Below, piece by piece: positions 25,272 to 34,385 of a DNA stretch of 59,169 nt (the first letter of the stretch is position 1; the number at the start of each line of letters is the position of its first letter). The notes beneath the pieces are model-generated. The model was given only the letters and a program-made list of their open reading frames with translations, was not told the origin of the DNA and made no database searches. Source of the DNA: Actinocatenispora comari (GTDB taxonomy: Bacteria > Actinomycetota > Actinomycetes > Mycobacteriales > Micromonosporaceae); NCBI RefSeq assembly GCF_017312725.1, contig NZ_BOPO01000025.1, forward strand, positions 1-59,169. Direction: 5' to 3'. The position numbers were made by a program, and so were the translations under genes.

Positions 25272-25829
25272 ATGTCCAACTCCCCTTCGGCTGCGGTTCG
25301 TCCCGCCGTCCCCCGCCCGGCCCTGGTGCAGGTGGCCCTGGTCGCCGCCGCCGTGGCCGGGCTCGCCGGGCTGGCCGTGCTGGTCACCTACCCGGTCGCC
25401 CGCTCCGCCATCGGCACGATCGTGGTCAGCCCCGACGCGCACAACCCGCGCCTCGACCTGCGGGACGCGGCGATCATCACGGCCGTGTTCGGCGCGGTCA
25501 CCCTCCTGGTCGCCGCGGCCTCGCTGTGGCTGCTGCTGCGGCCGCGCCGCAACGGCAAGACCTGGCTGGTGATCGGCTGGGTGGTGGCGGCCTGCGGCCA
25601 GCTGCTCGGCTTCGCCGGCGGCTCCGGCGACAACTGGCACGACGTGCTGCCCGCGTTCTACCCACCCCTGCAGTACGGCACCGGCCTTGCCATCGTGGTG
25701 CTCGCGGTGCTGGTGATCGTGCTGCTGGTGCTGCGCCCGACGACCGCCTACCTGGACGCGGCGACCCCGGTCAGCGCCGGCGCCGACCAGCAGGTCTTCG
25801 ACCTCAAGCGAGTCGGCCGCAAGGGTTAG
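25272..25829 (+). CDS. Small three-helix membrane protein, unknown function
   Basis: 185 aa. Three hydrophobic helices: VALVAAAVAGLAGLAVLVTY, IITAVFGAVTLLVAAASLWLLL and GLAIVVLAVLVIVLLVL, with a possible fourth around WLVIGWVVAACGQLLGF. The segment SGDNWHDVLPAFYPPLQYG is probably extracytoplasmic. I do not recognise a family. Leaderless start. It is convergent with the histidine kinase, with only 22 bases between stops, so no shared function is implied. Confidence 0.8.
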   Translation: MSNSPSAAVRPAVPRPALVQVALVAAAVAGLAGLAVLVTYPVARSAIGTIVVSPDAHNPRLDLRDAAIITAVFGAVTLLVAAASLWLLLRPRRNGKTWLVIGWVVAACGQLLGFAGGSGDNWHDVLPAFYPPLQYGTGLAIVVLAVLVIVLLVLRPTTAYLDAATPVSAGADQQVFDLKRVGRKG

Positions 25830-25851
25830 GAACCGGCACCCGACGGTCGGG

Positions 25852-27144
25852 TCAGGGCAGGTCGGTGGTGGCCGGTGGTGGCACCGGCGCGGCGGCGCCG
25901 CGGGCCACCGGGGTGACGCCGGCGGCCGGCATCGTGCAGGTGACCTCCAGGCCACCGCCGGACAGCGCGCGGGCGCTCACCGAGCCGCCGTGCGCGTCGA
26001 TGACCGCCCGCACGATCGACAGCCCCAGCCCGGACCCGCGGGTACCGGTGCGTTCCCGGCCGCCGCGGCGGAACGGTTCGAACAGCGCCGGTACCTCGCC
26101 CGGGTCCAGCTCACCGCCGGAGTTGCCGACCACCAGGTAGGCGTGCTCGGCGTCGGTGGAGGTGCGAACCCACAGCGTGCCGCCGGCATGGTTGTAGCGC
26201 ACCGCGTTCTCGATCAGGTTGCCGGCCAGCCGCTCCAGCAGGCTCGGGTCGCCGACCACCGGCGCCGGCGGCGTCGCGACCTGCAACGACAGCTCCATCC
26301 GGGCCACGTCCGGCCGTACCGCCGACAGCGCCACCGCGACCCCGGCGGCGAGGTCCGCCGGCACCTTGCGGACCAGCCGGCGGCCGGCCTGCGCCTCGGT
26401 ACGGGCGAGCAGCAGCAGCGACTCGACCAGTGAGTTCGCCCGCTCGGACGCCTCCCGGACCACCCGGCCCATCCGGCGCAGCTCCTCGGCGTCGGAGGCC
26501 GGATCGGCCAGCACCACGTCGACCTCGGTACGCATCACCGCGAGCGGTGTGCGCAGCTCGTGGCTGGCGTTCGCGACGAACCGGCGCTGCGAGGCGAACG
26601 CGTCGGTGATCCGGTCGAGCATCGCGTCGTAGGTGTTGGCCAGCTCGCGGATCTCGTCGTCCGGCCCGGCGTACCGGATCCGCTGGTCCATCGTCTCGGT
26701 CGACAACCGCCGCGCGGCCTGGGTGACCCGGGTCAGCGGCCGCAGCGCCCGGCCCGTGACGATGTACCCGCCGATCACCCCGGCCGAGCTGATCACCACC
26801 AGCGCCGCCAGCCCCTTGAACACCACCTCCAGCTCGGTGTCGCGCGCGAGCCGGGCCTGGTAGCGCTTCGCGTCGACGACCTGACCGTCGGCCAGCGTCA
26901 CCTGGGAACCGGCCTGCAGCTGCTGTGCCGGTACCAGCGCCTGGCGGACCAGCAGCAGCGACAGCCCGAGCAGCAGCGCGCCGGCGCCGACCAGCAGCAC
27001 GCCGTTGAGCAGGGTCAGCCGCAGCCGCAGCGTCGGTCGGGGCGAGGTGGCCCGGACCCGCCGGTACAGCCGGCCGCGCAGGCCCGGTGGTGGGGCCACG
27101 GTCTCGCCGGCGGCCGGACGATCGGTACCGGGGCCGCCGGTCAT
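25852..27144 (-). CDS. Two-component sensor histidine kinase
   Basis: 430 aa. Two transmembrane helices (LLNGVLLVGAGALLLGLSLLL, ~45-66; LAALVVISSAGVIGGYIV, ~112-129) enclose a short ~45-residue extracytoplasmic loop. Then a HAMP domain, a DHp domain with the phospho-acceptor His195 in SHELRTPLAV, and a HATPase domain (N box ENAVRYNHAGG, G boxes RGSGLGLSIV). The ATG overlaps the regulator stop (ATGA), so kinase translation depends on the regulator. The small sensor loop suggests it senses within or near the membrane. Confidence 0.95.
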   Translation of the reverse strand: MTGGPGTDRPAAGETVAPPPGLRGRLYRRVRATSPRPTLRLRLTLLNGVLLVGAGALLLGLSLLLVRQALVPAQQLQAGSQVTLADGQVVDAKRYQARLARDTELEVVFKGLAALVVISSAGVIGGYIVTGRALRPLTRVTQAARRLSTETMDQRIRYAGPDDEIRELANTYDAMLDRITDAFASQRRFVANASHELRTPLAVMRTEVDVVLADPASDAEELRRMGRVVREASERANSLVESLLLLARTEAQAGRRLVRKVPADLAAGVAVALSAVRPDVARMELSLQVATPPAPVVGDPSLLERLAGNLIENAVRYNHAGGTLWVRTSTDAEHAYLVVGNSGGELDPGEVPALFEPFRRGGRERTGTRGSGLGLSIVRAVIDAHGGSVSARALSGGGLEVTCTMPAAGVTPVARGAAAPVPPPATTDLP

Positions 27145-27803
27145 GCCGCGGTGATGCGGTAGCCGGCACCCACCACGGTCTCGATCAGCGGTGGATCGCC
27201 GAGCTTGCGGCGCAACGTCATCACGGTGACCCGGACGGTGGTGGTGAACGGGTCCGCGTTGGCGTCCCAGACCCGTTCCAGCAGCTCCTCGCTGGACACC
27301 ACGCCGCCCCGCGCCTTGATCAGCTCCTCCAGGACGCCGAACTCCTTGCGGGTGAGGTCGAGCATCCGGCCGTCGCGCTGCACGCCCCGCTTGGCCGGGT
27401 CGAGCTCGACGTCGGCGACCCGCAGCACCGGCGGCGCGGCCGGCGTCGCCCGCCGGCCCAGCGCCCGGACCCGGGCCACCAGCTCGTCGAACGCGAACGG
27501 CTTGGCCAGGTAGTCGTCCGCGCCGAGCTCCAGACCCTCCACCCGCTCCGCGACGCTGCCGGACGCGGTGAGCATCAGCACCCGGGTGAGCAGGCCGGCG
27601 CGGACCAGGTCGATGCAGATCTCGTCGCCGTGCACCCCGGGCAGGTCGCGGTCGAGCACCACCACGTCGTAGCGGGTGGTGAGCGCCATCTCGTGACCGT
27701 TGGTGCCGTCGTACGCGGTGTCCACCGCCATGCCCTCGCGGCGCAGCCCGCGGGCGACGGCGTCCGCCAGCGCACGCTCGTCCTCGATCACCAGGACCCG
27801 CAC
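27141..27803 (-). CDS. OmpR/PhoB-family response regulator
   Basis: 220 aa. Receiver domain with acidic pocket IEDE, phospho-acceptor Asp51 in VVVLDRDLPG and Lys in LAKPFAF, followed by a winged-helix DNA-binding domain (LTRKEFGVLEELIKARGG ... VRVTVMTLRRKLG). The GTG at 27803 has GGGGAGG eight bases upstream. Partner of the kinase that overlaps its stop. No target operator was identified. Confidence 0.95.
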   Translation of the reverse strand: MRVLVIEDERALADAVARGLRREGMAVDTAYDGTNGHEMALTTRYDVVVLDRDLPGVHGDEICIDLVRAGLLTRVLMLTASGSVAERVEGLELGADDYLAKPFAFDELVARVRALGRRATPAAPPVLRVADVELDPAKRGVQRDGRMLDLTRKEFGVLEELIKARGGVVSSEELLERVWDANADPFTTTVRVTVMTLRRKLGDPPLIETVVGAGYRITAA

Positions 27804-27922
27804 CGGCAGTGCCTCCCCTCGACCGCGTCGGATGGCCGGCCCGTACGACGCGTCGGGTCGGCCTGGTGCATCATCCCCGGTCGTCCCGGCACGGAGCAAG
27901 CCAGGCGAACGGCACAAGCCGA

Positions 27923-27967
27923 CCGGTACCCCCCGACCCGGTGATCGGACCGGGACGGGGGTACCGG
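27923..27967 (-). terminator. Compound hairpin terminator after the kinase-stub gene
   Basis: Outer arms CCGGTACCCCC / GGGGGTACCGG enclose inner arms CCCGGT / ACCGGG. It lies 28 bases after the stop at 27995 and isolates that gene from the two-component pair. Confidence 0.75.
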
Positions 27968-27994
27968 GTCAGCGCGGCGACCGGGTGGCGGCAA

Positions 27995-29749
27995 TCACTG
28001 AGTAGCGTCGCGAACGCTGTTCGCAACCTTCTGCACGTCGCTCTTGGCCGACGGCGGTGCGGTGAACCGGAGCACCACCTGACGGTCCATCGGGCCGCCG
28101 GGCTTGCTGTGCCAGTACCGCACCAGGACCAGGCCGTAGCCGGAGCTGCCGTCCGGCGCGGTGACCTTGTCCGCCTGCGCCCACGAGGAGTTGCCGCCGT
28201 CGCGCTGCCAGGGCAGGCCGAACGCCTCCTCCTGCTCACGCATGTTGATCTTCTTCGCCGCGTCGCACGGCTCGCCACAGGTACGCACGATCACGTCGCC
28301 GCCGGCCTTGGTCTTCGAGCCGACGCAGTGGTAGTTGACGTAGCTCGTCGACTGGTCCTTCTTGGTGCAGGTCCAGTCGGACGGTGCGACGAAGTCGAAC
28401 CCCAGCCCGGCCAGGCCGGACATCGTCTTGGTCTTGTCGCCGGAGCCGAACTTGGCGAACGAGGACGGCCAGGAGGCGTCCTTCGGCGGCTCCTTGCCCG
28501 GGTGCTTGGGCGTGCTCGGCGCCGACTTCTGCGTGTGCGGCGTCGGCTGGCCCTGCGGCGCCGTGCTCTTGCCACCGGTGGGCTTGGCGCTCGCCGACTG
28601 CTTGGTCTGCGGCGTACCGCTGTCACGGGTGAAGTAGACCGCGCCGCCGATGCCGCCACCGAGCACCACGACGATCAGGATGACCAGCCCGATGAGCAGC
28701 CCGGTCCGGCGCGGCTTCTCCTCCGGCTCGGCCGACAGCGGCGGGTACTGCTGCGGCGGCTGCTGACCGCCGAACTGGTCGGGCTGCTGCTGCCGCGGCG
28801 GGGTGAACTGCCCGGCCTGCTGGCCGCCGAACGGCTCCGGCTGCTGCGCGGCGAACGGCTCCGCCTGCGGACCGGCGAACTCGGCCTGCTGCTGCCCCTG
28901 CGGGGCGAACGGGTCGGGCGCCGCCGCGGCCTGCTGACCACCGGCGTTGAACGGATCGACCGGCTCGAACGGGTTCGGCGCGCTCGCCGTGCCGAACCCC
29001 GGCGGCTGCTCGGCACCGAACTGGTCGGGCTGCTGCGGGACCGCGCCGAACTGATCGGGCTGGCTGGTCTGCTGTCCCGGCGCACCGAACTGGCCCGCCT
29101 GGTTGGCCTGCGGCGGCACCGCGCCGCCGGCATCGGGCCGGATCATCGTGGTCGCCGGCTCGTCGTCGCCGGCCGGTGGCTGGAACCCGGAGCCCATCGG
29201 CGCGCCGGAGGCCGGCATCCCGGAGACCGGCGTCGGCATCGGCTGGCCGGGCACCGGCGGCACCGCCCCGGGCGGCCCGGACATCGGCTGACCCGACATG
29301 GGCTGACCCGACATCGGCTGCGCCGACATCGGCTGACCGGACATCGGCTGCGCCGACATGGGCTGCGCAGACACGGGCTGGCCCGGCACCGGTTGACCGG
29401 AGACCTGCTGGCCGGGCAACTGCTGACCGGCGGGTGCGGTCACCGGCTGGCAGGGCGCGCCCATCGCGGCGAACACGTTCGCGGCGCTGGCACCGCCGTC
29501 GTCGGGGAACGCCACCCACGGTTGCTGGCCGACCAGGTCGGCGGCCACCGGGCCACCGACCGGCGCGGCCTGGCGCACCTGTTCGACCGTCGCGCTGAAC
29601 TGCCAGCGACTCTGTGGATCGACCGCCGCCTGGCCCTCGAGCACGGCCATGGTGACCTGGTTGCCCTGCTGGTCGACTGCCCGCCAGACCCGGCCTGCCG
29701 GGCCCGCGCCGAGCAGGTCCCGCAACGCGTACGGGCCGATTGTCTGCAT
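27995..29749 (-). CDS. Membrane protein with truncated kinase N-lobe, Pro/Gln-rich region and secreted domain
   Basis: 584 aa. Residues 1-~85 look like the start of a Ser/Thr kinase N-lobe (IGPYALRDLLGAGPAGRVWRAVD), with a Gly-rich loop but VTMAVLEG where VA-x-K is expected, so the ATP Lys is missing, and no catalytic loop or DFG. Then a ~260-residue region of QPMSGQPMSAQ and PDQFG repeats, a transmembrane helix (~349-373) and a ~210-residue outer part with four Cys (likely two disulfides) and WPSSF...FVAPSDWTC. The start at 29749 has GAGAGAG upstream. It is divergent from the polysaccharide genes. Probably a non-catalytic sensor or scaffold; function unknown. Confidence 0.85.
   Translation of the reverse strand: MQTIGPYALRDLLGAGPAGRVWRAVDQQGNQVTMAVLEGQAAVDPQSRWQFSATVEQVRQAAPVGGPVAADLVGQQPWVAFPDDGGASAANVFAAMGAPCQPVTAPAGQQLPGQQVSGQPVPGQPVSAQPMSAQPMSGQPMSAQPMSGQPMSGQPMSGPPGAVPPVPGQPMPTPVSGMPASGAPMGSGFQPPAGDDEPATTMIRPDAGGAVPPQANQAGQFGAPGQQTSQPDQFGAVPQQPDQFGAEQPPGFGTASAPNPFEPVDPFNAGGQQAAAAPDPFAPQGQQQAEFAGPQAEPFAAQQPEPFGGQQAGQFTPPRQQQPDQFGGQQPPQQYPPLSAEPEEKPRRTGLLIGLVILIVVVLGGGIGGAVYFTRDSGTPQTKQSASAKPTGGKSTAPQGQPTPHTQKSAPSTPKHPGKEPPKDASWPSSFAKFGSGDKTKTMSGLAGLGFDFVAPSDWTCTKKDQSTSYVNYHCVGSKTKAGGDVIVRTCGEPCDAAKKINMREQEEAFGLPWQRDGGNSSWAQADKVTAPDGSSGYGLVLVRYWHSKPGGPMDRQVVLRFTAPPSAKSDVQKVANSVRDATQ
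29288..29420 (-). repeat. QPMSGQ/QPMSAQ coding repeat
   Basis: About eight 15-bp units such as gacatcggctgacccgacat encode the pentapeptide period QPMSG/QPMSA in the cytosolic region of the kinase-stub protein. Confidence 0.8.
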
Positions 29750-29989
29750 CTCACTCTCTCTCTTCCACGCCGCCGTGCTCTGCGACGGATGGTATAGCTC
29801 CGGTTCACCACCGGGGTACCGGCGTGGCGGCGCCGCGGCCGCCGGGGTGAGCGGTCTCCCGTCGGCGGCGGCCGGCGCGGGAGTGTTGTTCTGGGGCGGT
29901 ATCTTGGGGCACTCCACCCGCAACCCCCGTATCGGCTGCCCGCCCGACCGCCCGTGCGACCTGTCAGGTGCCCCTCCTTGCGATGAACC

Positions 29990-31963
29990 GTGACTGAACT
30001 CGACGATGCAGCGATGCCGCCCGGACCCGACGGCGGCGATCCCACCGACCGCACCCAGGTCCGGCGCGGCCGGCGCCGGGGCGACGCCGACGAGGCGGCG
30101 GCGGACGCCGAGTCGTTCGCCGGTTGGCTGCCGGAGGAGCGCGCCGACGCCGCCGCCCGGCCGGCGGGCAGGGCCAGCGTCACCGGCACCGCGAAGGCGG
30201 AGGTGCGGCGGATCGTGCCGCCGCCACGGGGCGAGCGCCCCGAGGACGACTCCGATCACGAGGGCACCCGGCAGCACGACGACGAGCGACAGCGCAACTA
30301 CCCCAAGCGATCTCACGACGACGCGGAGCGAGCGCCCGGCGCCACGGCACGGTCCGGTCGGGCCAGCGTGCCGGGCATCGCCACCGCCCGGGTGCCGGCG
30401 GGCGAGTCCCGTCCGGTGGAGCCGGACGACACGATGGACATCGCCCGCGCCGACGCCGACCCGCGGCACGGCGGCGATCCGGTCGACAGCACCGCACCGG
30501 TGTCGCCGGGCGCGGTCGTCGGTACCGCGGTGGTCGCCGACGGGTTCCGGGGCACCAACCGGGCGCTGACCCAGCTGGCCTGGTTGGGTTCGGCGCTGCT
30601 CACCGCGGTGATCACGATCTTCCGGGTGGACCGTCCCGGACTGTGGGCGGACGAGCTCGCCACCTGGGGCATGACCACCGTGTCGGCGCACGAGCTGTGG
30701 CCGCTGCTGCGCTCCACCGACATGGTCAACGGCGCCTACTACCTGCTGATGTGGGGTTGGACGCACCTGCTCGGCAGCTCGGATCTGGCGCTGCGACTGC
30801 CATCCGTGATCGCGATGACGGTGTCCGCCGCGTTGGTGGCCGCGCTCGGCTCGCGGTTCGGCGGCCCGCGTGGCGGCCTGCTCGCCGGGCTGCTGTTCGC
30901 GGTGGTGCCGTCGGTCTCCCGGTACGCCCAGGAGGCGCGGGTCTACGCGCTGGTGGTGCTGTTCGCGGCGCTGTCCACGCTGCTGCTGGCGCGGGCGCTG
31001 GACCGGCCGCGCTTCACCCGCTTCCTGCCGTACGTGCTGGTCGTCGCCCTGCTCGGAGCGCTCAACCCGATCTCGATGCTGTTGCTGCTGGCGCACGGCG
31101 TGCTGGTGCTGGCGCAACACCGCCGCGCGTTCGGCGGTTGGTTCGCCGCGGCGATCGTCGGCGCGTTGCCGGCGGTCGCGGTGCTGGTGCTGTCCGCCGG
31201 GCAGCGTCACCAGATCAGCTGGATCCCGCAGTCGCGCCTCACCGACCTGGCCGCGCTGCCGTACAACCTGTTCGGCGCGACGGCGATCGGCGGCGCGCTG
31301 CTGGTGCTCGCCGCCCTCTCGGTGTCGTACCGGCATCCCGCGCTGGTCTACAGCGCGTGGGCGCTGTTGCCCGCGGCGACGCTGTTCACGGTCGGCCACT
31401 TCACCGCACTGTGGCAGCCGCGCTACGTGCTGTTCACGGTGCCGGCCTGGGTGCTGCTCGCGGCCGGCACCCTGGACCGGATCCCGTTGGTACGCGGGCT
31501 GCTCGTGGTCGCCGCGGTCGGCCTGGTGTCGCTGCCGGCGCAGATCACCCTCCGCGGTGAGGCCGGGCACGACCAGGACACCCACAAGCTGGCGAACATC
31601 ATCGCGAACAACGAGCAGCCCGGCGACGGCATCGTCTACGGCACCGACGATCCGGGCGGCGGCTGGGTGGGCCGCGACACCGTCGCGCACTACCTGAGCC
31701 CGGGCTCGCGGCCGAAGGACCTGATGGTCACCCAGCCACAGCGCACCCACGGCAAGGTCCTCGCGATCGAGTGCAAGGACGCGGCGAAGTGCCTGCCGGA
31801 CACGGTGAACCGGGTGTGGGTGGTGCGGCTCGGCTCGGTGTCCGATCCGCTCCGCAATCTCGGCGGCAACAAGGAGGAGGCGCTGCGTACGGCGTTCCAG
31901 ACGAGCAAGACGTGGCATCCGGCCGGCCTGACGCTGGCCCTGCTGACGCGCAAGCCGTCCTGA
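29990..31963 (+). CDS. GT-C fold membrane glycosyltransferase (family 39-like)
   Basis: 657 aa. Residues 1-~185 are a hydrophilic, charged, probably disordered cytosolic region with two copies of a motif (GRASVTGTAKAEV, GRASVPGIATARV). From ~190 there are about 10-11 transmembrane helices; the first outer loop has RVDRPGLWADELATWG, the acidic loop of polyprenyl-phosphate-sugar-using GT-C enzymes. A ~130-residue C-terminal outer domain follows. It should transfer sugars from a lipid carrier on the outer face of the membrane. GTG start; the stop is 13 bases before the GT2 start. First gene of the polysaccharide operon. Confidence 0.87.
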   Translation: MTELDDAAMPPGPDGGDPTDRTQVRRGRRRGDADEAAADAESFAGWLPEERADAAARPAGRASVTGTAKAEVRRIVPPPRGERPEDDSDHEGTRQHDDERQRNYPKRSHDDAERAPGATARSGRASVPGIATARVPAGESRPVEPDDTMDIARADADPRHGGDPVDSTAPVSPGAVVGTAVVADGFRGTNRALTQLAWLGSALLTAVITIFRVDRPGLWADELATWGMTTVSAHELWPLLRSTDMVNGAYYLLMWGWTHLLGSSDLALRLPSVIAMTVSAALVAALGSRFGGPRGGLLAGLLFAVVPSVSRYAQEARVYALVVLFAALSTLLLARALDRPRFTRFLPYVLVVALLGALNPISMLLLLAHGVLVLAQHRRAFGGWFAAAIVGALPAVAVLVLSAGQRHQISWIPQSRLTDLAALPYNLFGATAIGGALLVLAALSVSYRHPALVYSAWALLPAATLFTVGHFTALWQPRYVLFTVPAWVLLAAGTLDRIPLVRGLLVVAAVGLVSLPAQITLRGEAGHDQDTHKLANIIANNEQPGDGIVYGTDDPGGGWVGRDTVAHYLSPGSRPKDLMVTQPQRTHGKVLAIECKDAAKCLPDTVNRVWVVRLGSVSDPLRNLGGNKEEALRTAFQTSKTWHPAGLTLALLTRKPS

Positions 31964-31976
31964 CGCCGGAGGCATC

Positions 31977-33296
31977 GTGCTCGCGTTCCTGTTGCAGATC
32001 TCGGAGTGGCTGCACTCCGGCCACGTCTACCCGTTCGCCGTGTTCATGGCGGTCATCTGGCTGTTGTGGCTGACCAAGGCGATCCTGGCCCGTCAGTACC
32101 GGCCGTGGCAGGCCGACTGGCGCACCACCACCTCGGTGGTCATCCCCGTGGTCGACGAGGAGGAAGAGCTGTTCGTGTCGGTGCTGGAACGCATCGTGGT
32201 GCAGCATCCGACCGAGATCATCGTGGTCATCAACGGTCCGCGCAACGAGACGCTGGAAAAGGTGTGCGAACGCGTCGGAGTAGTGTGGACCTGGACCAAA
32301 ACCCCCGGAAAACGCAATGCGGTCGACATCGGGGTGAGCATGGCCCGGGGGGAGATCGTGGTGCTCGTCGACTCGGACACCATGTGGACCCGGGACACGT
32401 TGCGTGAGTTGGTGAAGCCGTTCCGCGACCCCGAGGTCGGCGGGGTCAGCACCCGGCAGCGCATCCTCAACCCGGAGCGCGGCATGCTCACCCGCTGGGC
32501 CGACTGGCTGGAGAACATCCGCAACGAGTACTCGATGCCGGCGATGAGCGTGCTCGGCACCGTCGGCTGCCTGCCCGGCCGCACCATCGCGTTTCGTACC
32601 AAGATCCTGCGCGACAACATGGAGCGGTTCCGCACCGAGCCGTTCCTCGGCGTGTTCATCGAGGTCTCCGACGACCGCACGCTGACCAACTACACCCTGA
32701 TGGACGGCTACAAGACGGTGGTGCAGTCCACCTCGCTGGTCTACACCGACGCGCCGACGAAGCTCACGAAGCTGGTCAAGCAGCAGTTCCGGTGGGCCCG
32801 CGGCTCGCAGTACAACACGCTGCGGATGCTCGGCTGGATGCTGCGCAACGCGCCGGTGCTGGCGCTGTTCTACGTCGCCGACATCGTGGTGCCGTTCATC
32901 CTGATCGGCTCGTACGTGTCGTGGATCGTGGCGCTGCTCGCCGGCAACAGATCCGAGCTGTACGGGCGGCTGCCGCTGCCGGAGTCCGGCCTGCTGGCGC
33001 TGTTCTCGCTGCTGGTGTTCAGCGCGATGATGACGATCATGGGGCTGGGCATCCGGTTCGGCCGGCACTTCGCGTACCGGCCGAACGACATGGCCTACCT
33101 GCCGATCTTCATGCTGATCAACACGTTCGTGCTGATGCCGGTGCGGGTCGTCGGCTTCTTCCGGCTGGCGCACAACGCGTCCTGGGGCACCCGCTCCGGC
33201 GGCTTCGCCGGCAAGAGCGGCCGCAACCCGCAGGCGCTGATTCCCTATCTGCTGGGCGGTTTGCTGCTCGCCGCTACGGTGGTGAGCAGTGTCTAG
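31977..33296 (+). CDS. Processive family 2 glycosyltransferase (polysaccharide synthase)
   Basis: 439 aa. One N-terminal helix, a cytosolic GT-A domain and about four C-terminal helices, the layout of hyaluronan/cellulose-type synthases. Motifs: VVIPVVDEEEE, substrate DxD at Asp132-Ser-Asp134 (VLVDSDTMW), acceptor-site Asp in EVSDDRTLTNY (~231-233), and the processivity motif QQFRW (269-273). No PilZ domain. GGAGG lies four bases before the GTG. It probably uses a UDP- or GDP-sugar and pushes the chain through the membrane; the product cannot be read from sequence. Confidence 0.92.
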   Translation: MLAFLLQISEWLHSGHVYPFAVFMAVIWLLWLTKAILARQYRPWQADWRTTTSVVIPVVDEEEELFVSVLERIVVQHPTEIIVVINGPRNETLEKVCERVGVVWTWTKTPGKRNAVDIGVSMARGEIVVLVDSDTMWTRDTLRELVKPFRDPEVGGVSTRQRILNPERGMLTRWADWLENIRNEYSMPAMSVLGTVGCLPGRTIAFRTKILRDNMERFRTEPFLGVFIEVSDDRTLTNYTLMDGYKTVVQSTSLVYTDAPTKLTKLVKQQFRWARGSQYNTLRMLGWMLRNAPVLALFYVADIVVPFILIGSYVSWIVALLAGNRSELYGRLPLPESGLLALFSLLVFSAMMTIMGLGIRFGRHFAYRPNDMAYLPIFMLINTFVLMPVRVVGFFRLAHNASWGTRSGGFAGKSGRNPQALIPYLLGGLLLAATVVSSV

Positions 33297-34374
33297 GCAT
33301 CGACTCATCTCGCGGCGCAGCTACCGGATCTGGATGGGCGTCAACGCCGTCCTGCTGTTGCTGTTCTCCGGCGGCGTGCTCTACTTCACCGTCGGCGACG
33401 GCTTTCGCAGCACCCAGGCCGAGGCCCGCTCGATGCAGACGCCGGATCCGACCGAGAGCGCGAAGCTCGCCGCGAAGATCCCCACCAAGCAGCAGGTCAT
33501 GAACCCGCACGGCATCTACTTCGGGCTGTCCACGCCGCAGGCGCCGTGGTCGGACAGCGAGATCGACGGCATCTCCGCCAAGGCGGGGATGCGCCCCGAC
33601 CTCCTGGAGTACTTCGTCAACTGGACCGAGGACTTCCGCGCCCAGGCCGTCGTCCAGGCGTACCGGCAGGGCACCGTCCCGGCGATCACCTGGGAGCCGT
33701 GGTCCGGCCTGCAGAACGGCACCAGCCAGCCCGCCTACGCGCTGGCACGGATCATCGACGGAAAGTACGACGGCTACATCACCCGGTTCGCCTCCGCGGT
33801 GCGCGACCAGAAGTGGCCGATCGTGCTGCGGTTCGGGCACGAGATGAACGGCGACTGGTACCCGTGGTCGGAGAGCAAGTCCGGCAACCAGCACGGCGAG
33901 TACGTGCGGGCCTGGCGACATGTGCACGACCTCTTCGACCAGGTCGGCGCGGACAACGTGATCTGGGTGTGGAGCCCGAACATCACCCGCCCGGTGCCCA
34001 GCGTGGCGCTCAAGCCGCTGTACCCGGGCGACAAGTACGTCGACTGGGTCGGCATGGTCGGCTACGCCGCCGACGAGCAGACCACCGCCACGCAGACCTT
34101 CCAGGACACGATCCAGCAGTTCCGCACGTTCACCCACAAGCGGATCCTGATCACCGAGACCGGTGCCGGCCCCGGCAAGAACCAGTCGACCTGGACCACC
34201 AGCCTGTTCAACTGGTTGAAGAGCCGCACCGACATCGTCGGCTTCGTCTGGTTCGAGTACGACCACGAGGCCACCGGCACCAAGGACTGGCGGTTCACCG
34301 TCAACCAGGACACGCTGGACGCCTTCCGGTCCGGCATCACGAAGATCCGGGTCGCGCGCCCGATCGAGCGCTGA
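33289..34374 (+). CDS. Membrane-anchored GH26-like endo-glycosidase
   Basis: 361 aa. An uncleaved signal anchor (IWMGVNAVLLLLFSGGVLYF, 15-34) and a short stalk precede a TIM-barrel hydrolase. The acid/base Glu185 is in RFGHEMNGDWYPW and the nucleophile Glu290 in ILITETGAG, both characteristic of family 26 (beta-mannanase, lichenase and related). The GTG start overlaps the end of the synthase gene by eight bases, so synthase and hydrolase are co-translated. This suggests it trims or releases the nascent chain rather than degrading food polysaccharide. Confidence 0.9.
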   Translation: MSRHRLISRRSYRIWMGVNAVLLLLFSGGVLYFTVGDGFRSTQAEARSMQTPDPTESAKLAAKIPTKQQVMNPHGIYFGLSTPQAPWSDSEIDGISAKAGMRPDLLEYFVNWTEDFRAQAVVQAYRQGTVPAITWEPWSGLQNGTSQPAYALARIIDGKYDGYITRFASAVRDQKWPIVLRFGHEMNGDWYPWSESKSGNQHGEYVRAWRHVHDLFDQVGADNVIWVWSPNITRPVPSVALKPLYPGDKYVDWVGMVGYAADEQTTATQTFQDTIQQFRTFTHKRILITETGAGPGKNQSTWTTSLFNWLKSRTDIVGFVWFEYDHEATGTKDWRFTVNQDTLDAFRSGITKIRVARPIER

Positions 34375-34385
34375 CGGGACGCCAC

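Noticed and set aside
27995-29749. Broken Ser/Thr kinase (pseudogene by frameshift)
   Set aside because: The frame is open and coherent through a transmembrane helix and a Cys-containing outer domain, and no kinase C-lobe remnants appear in other frames.
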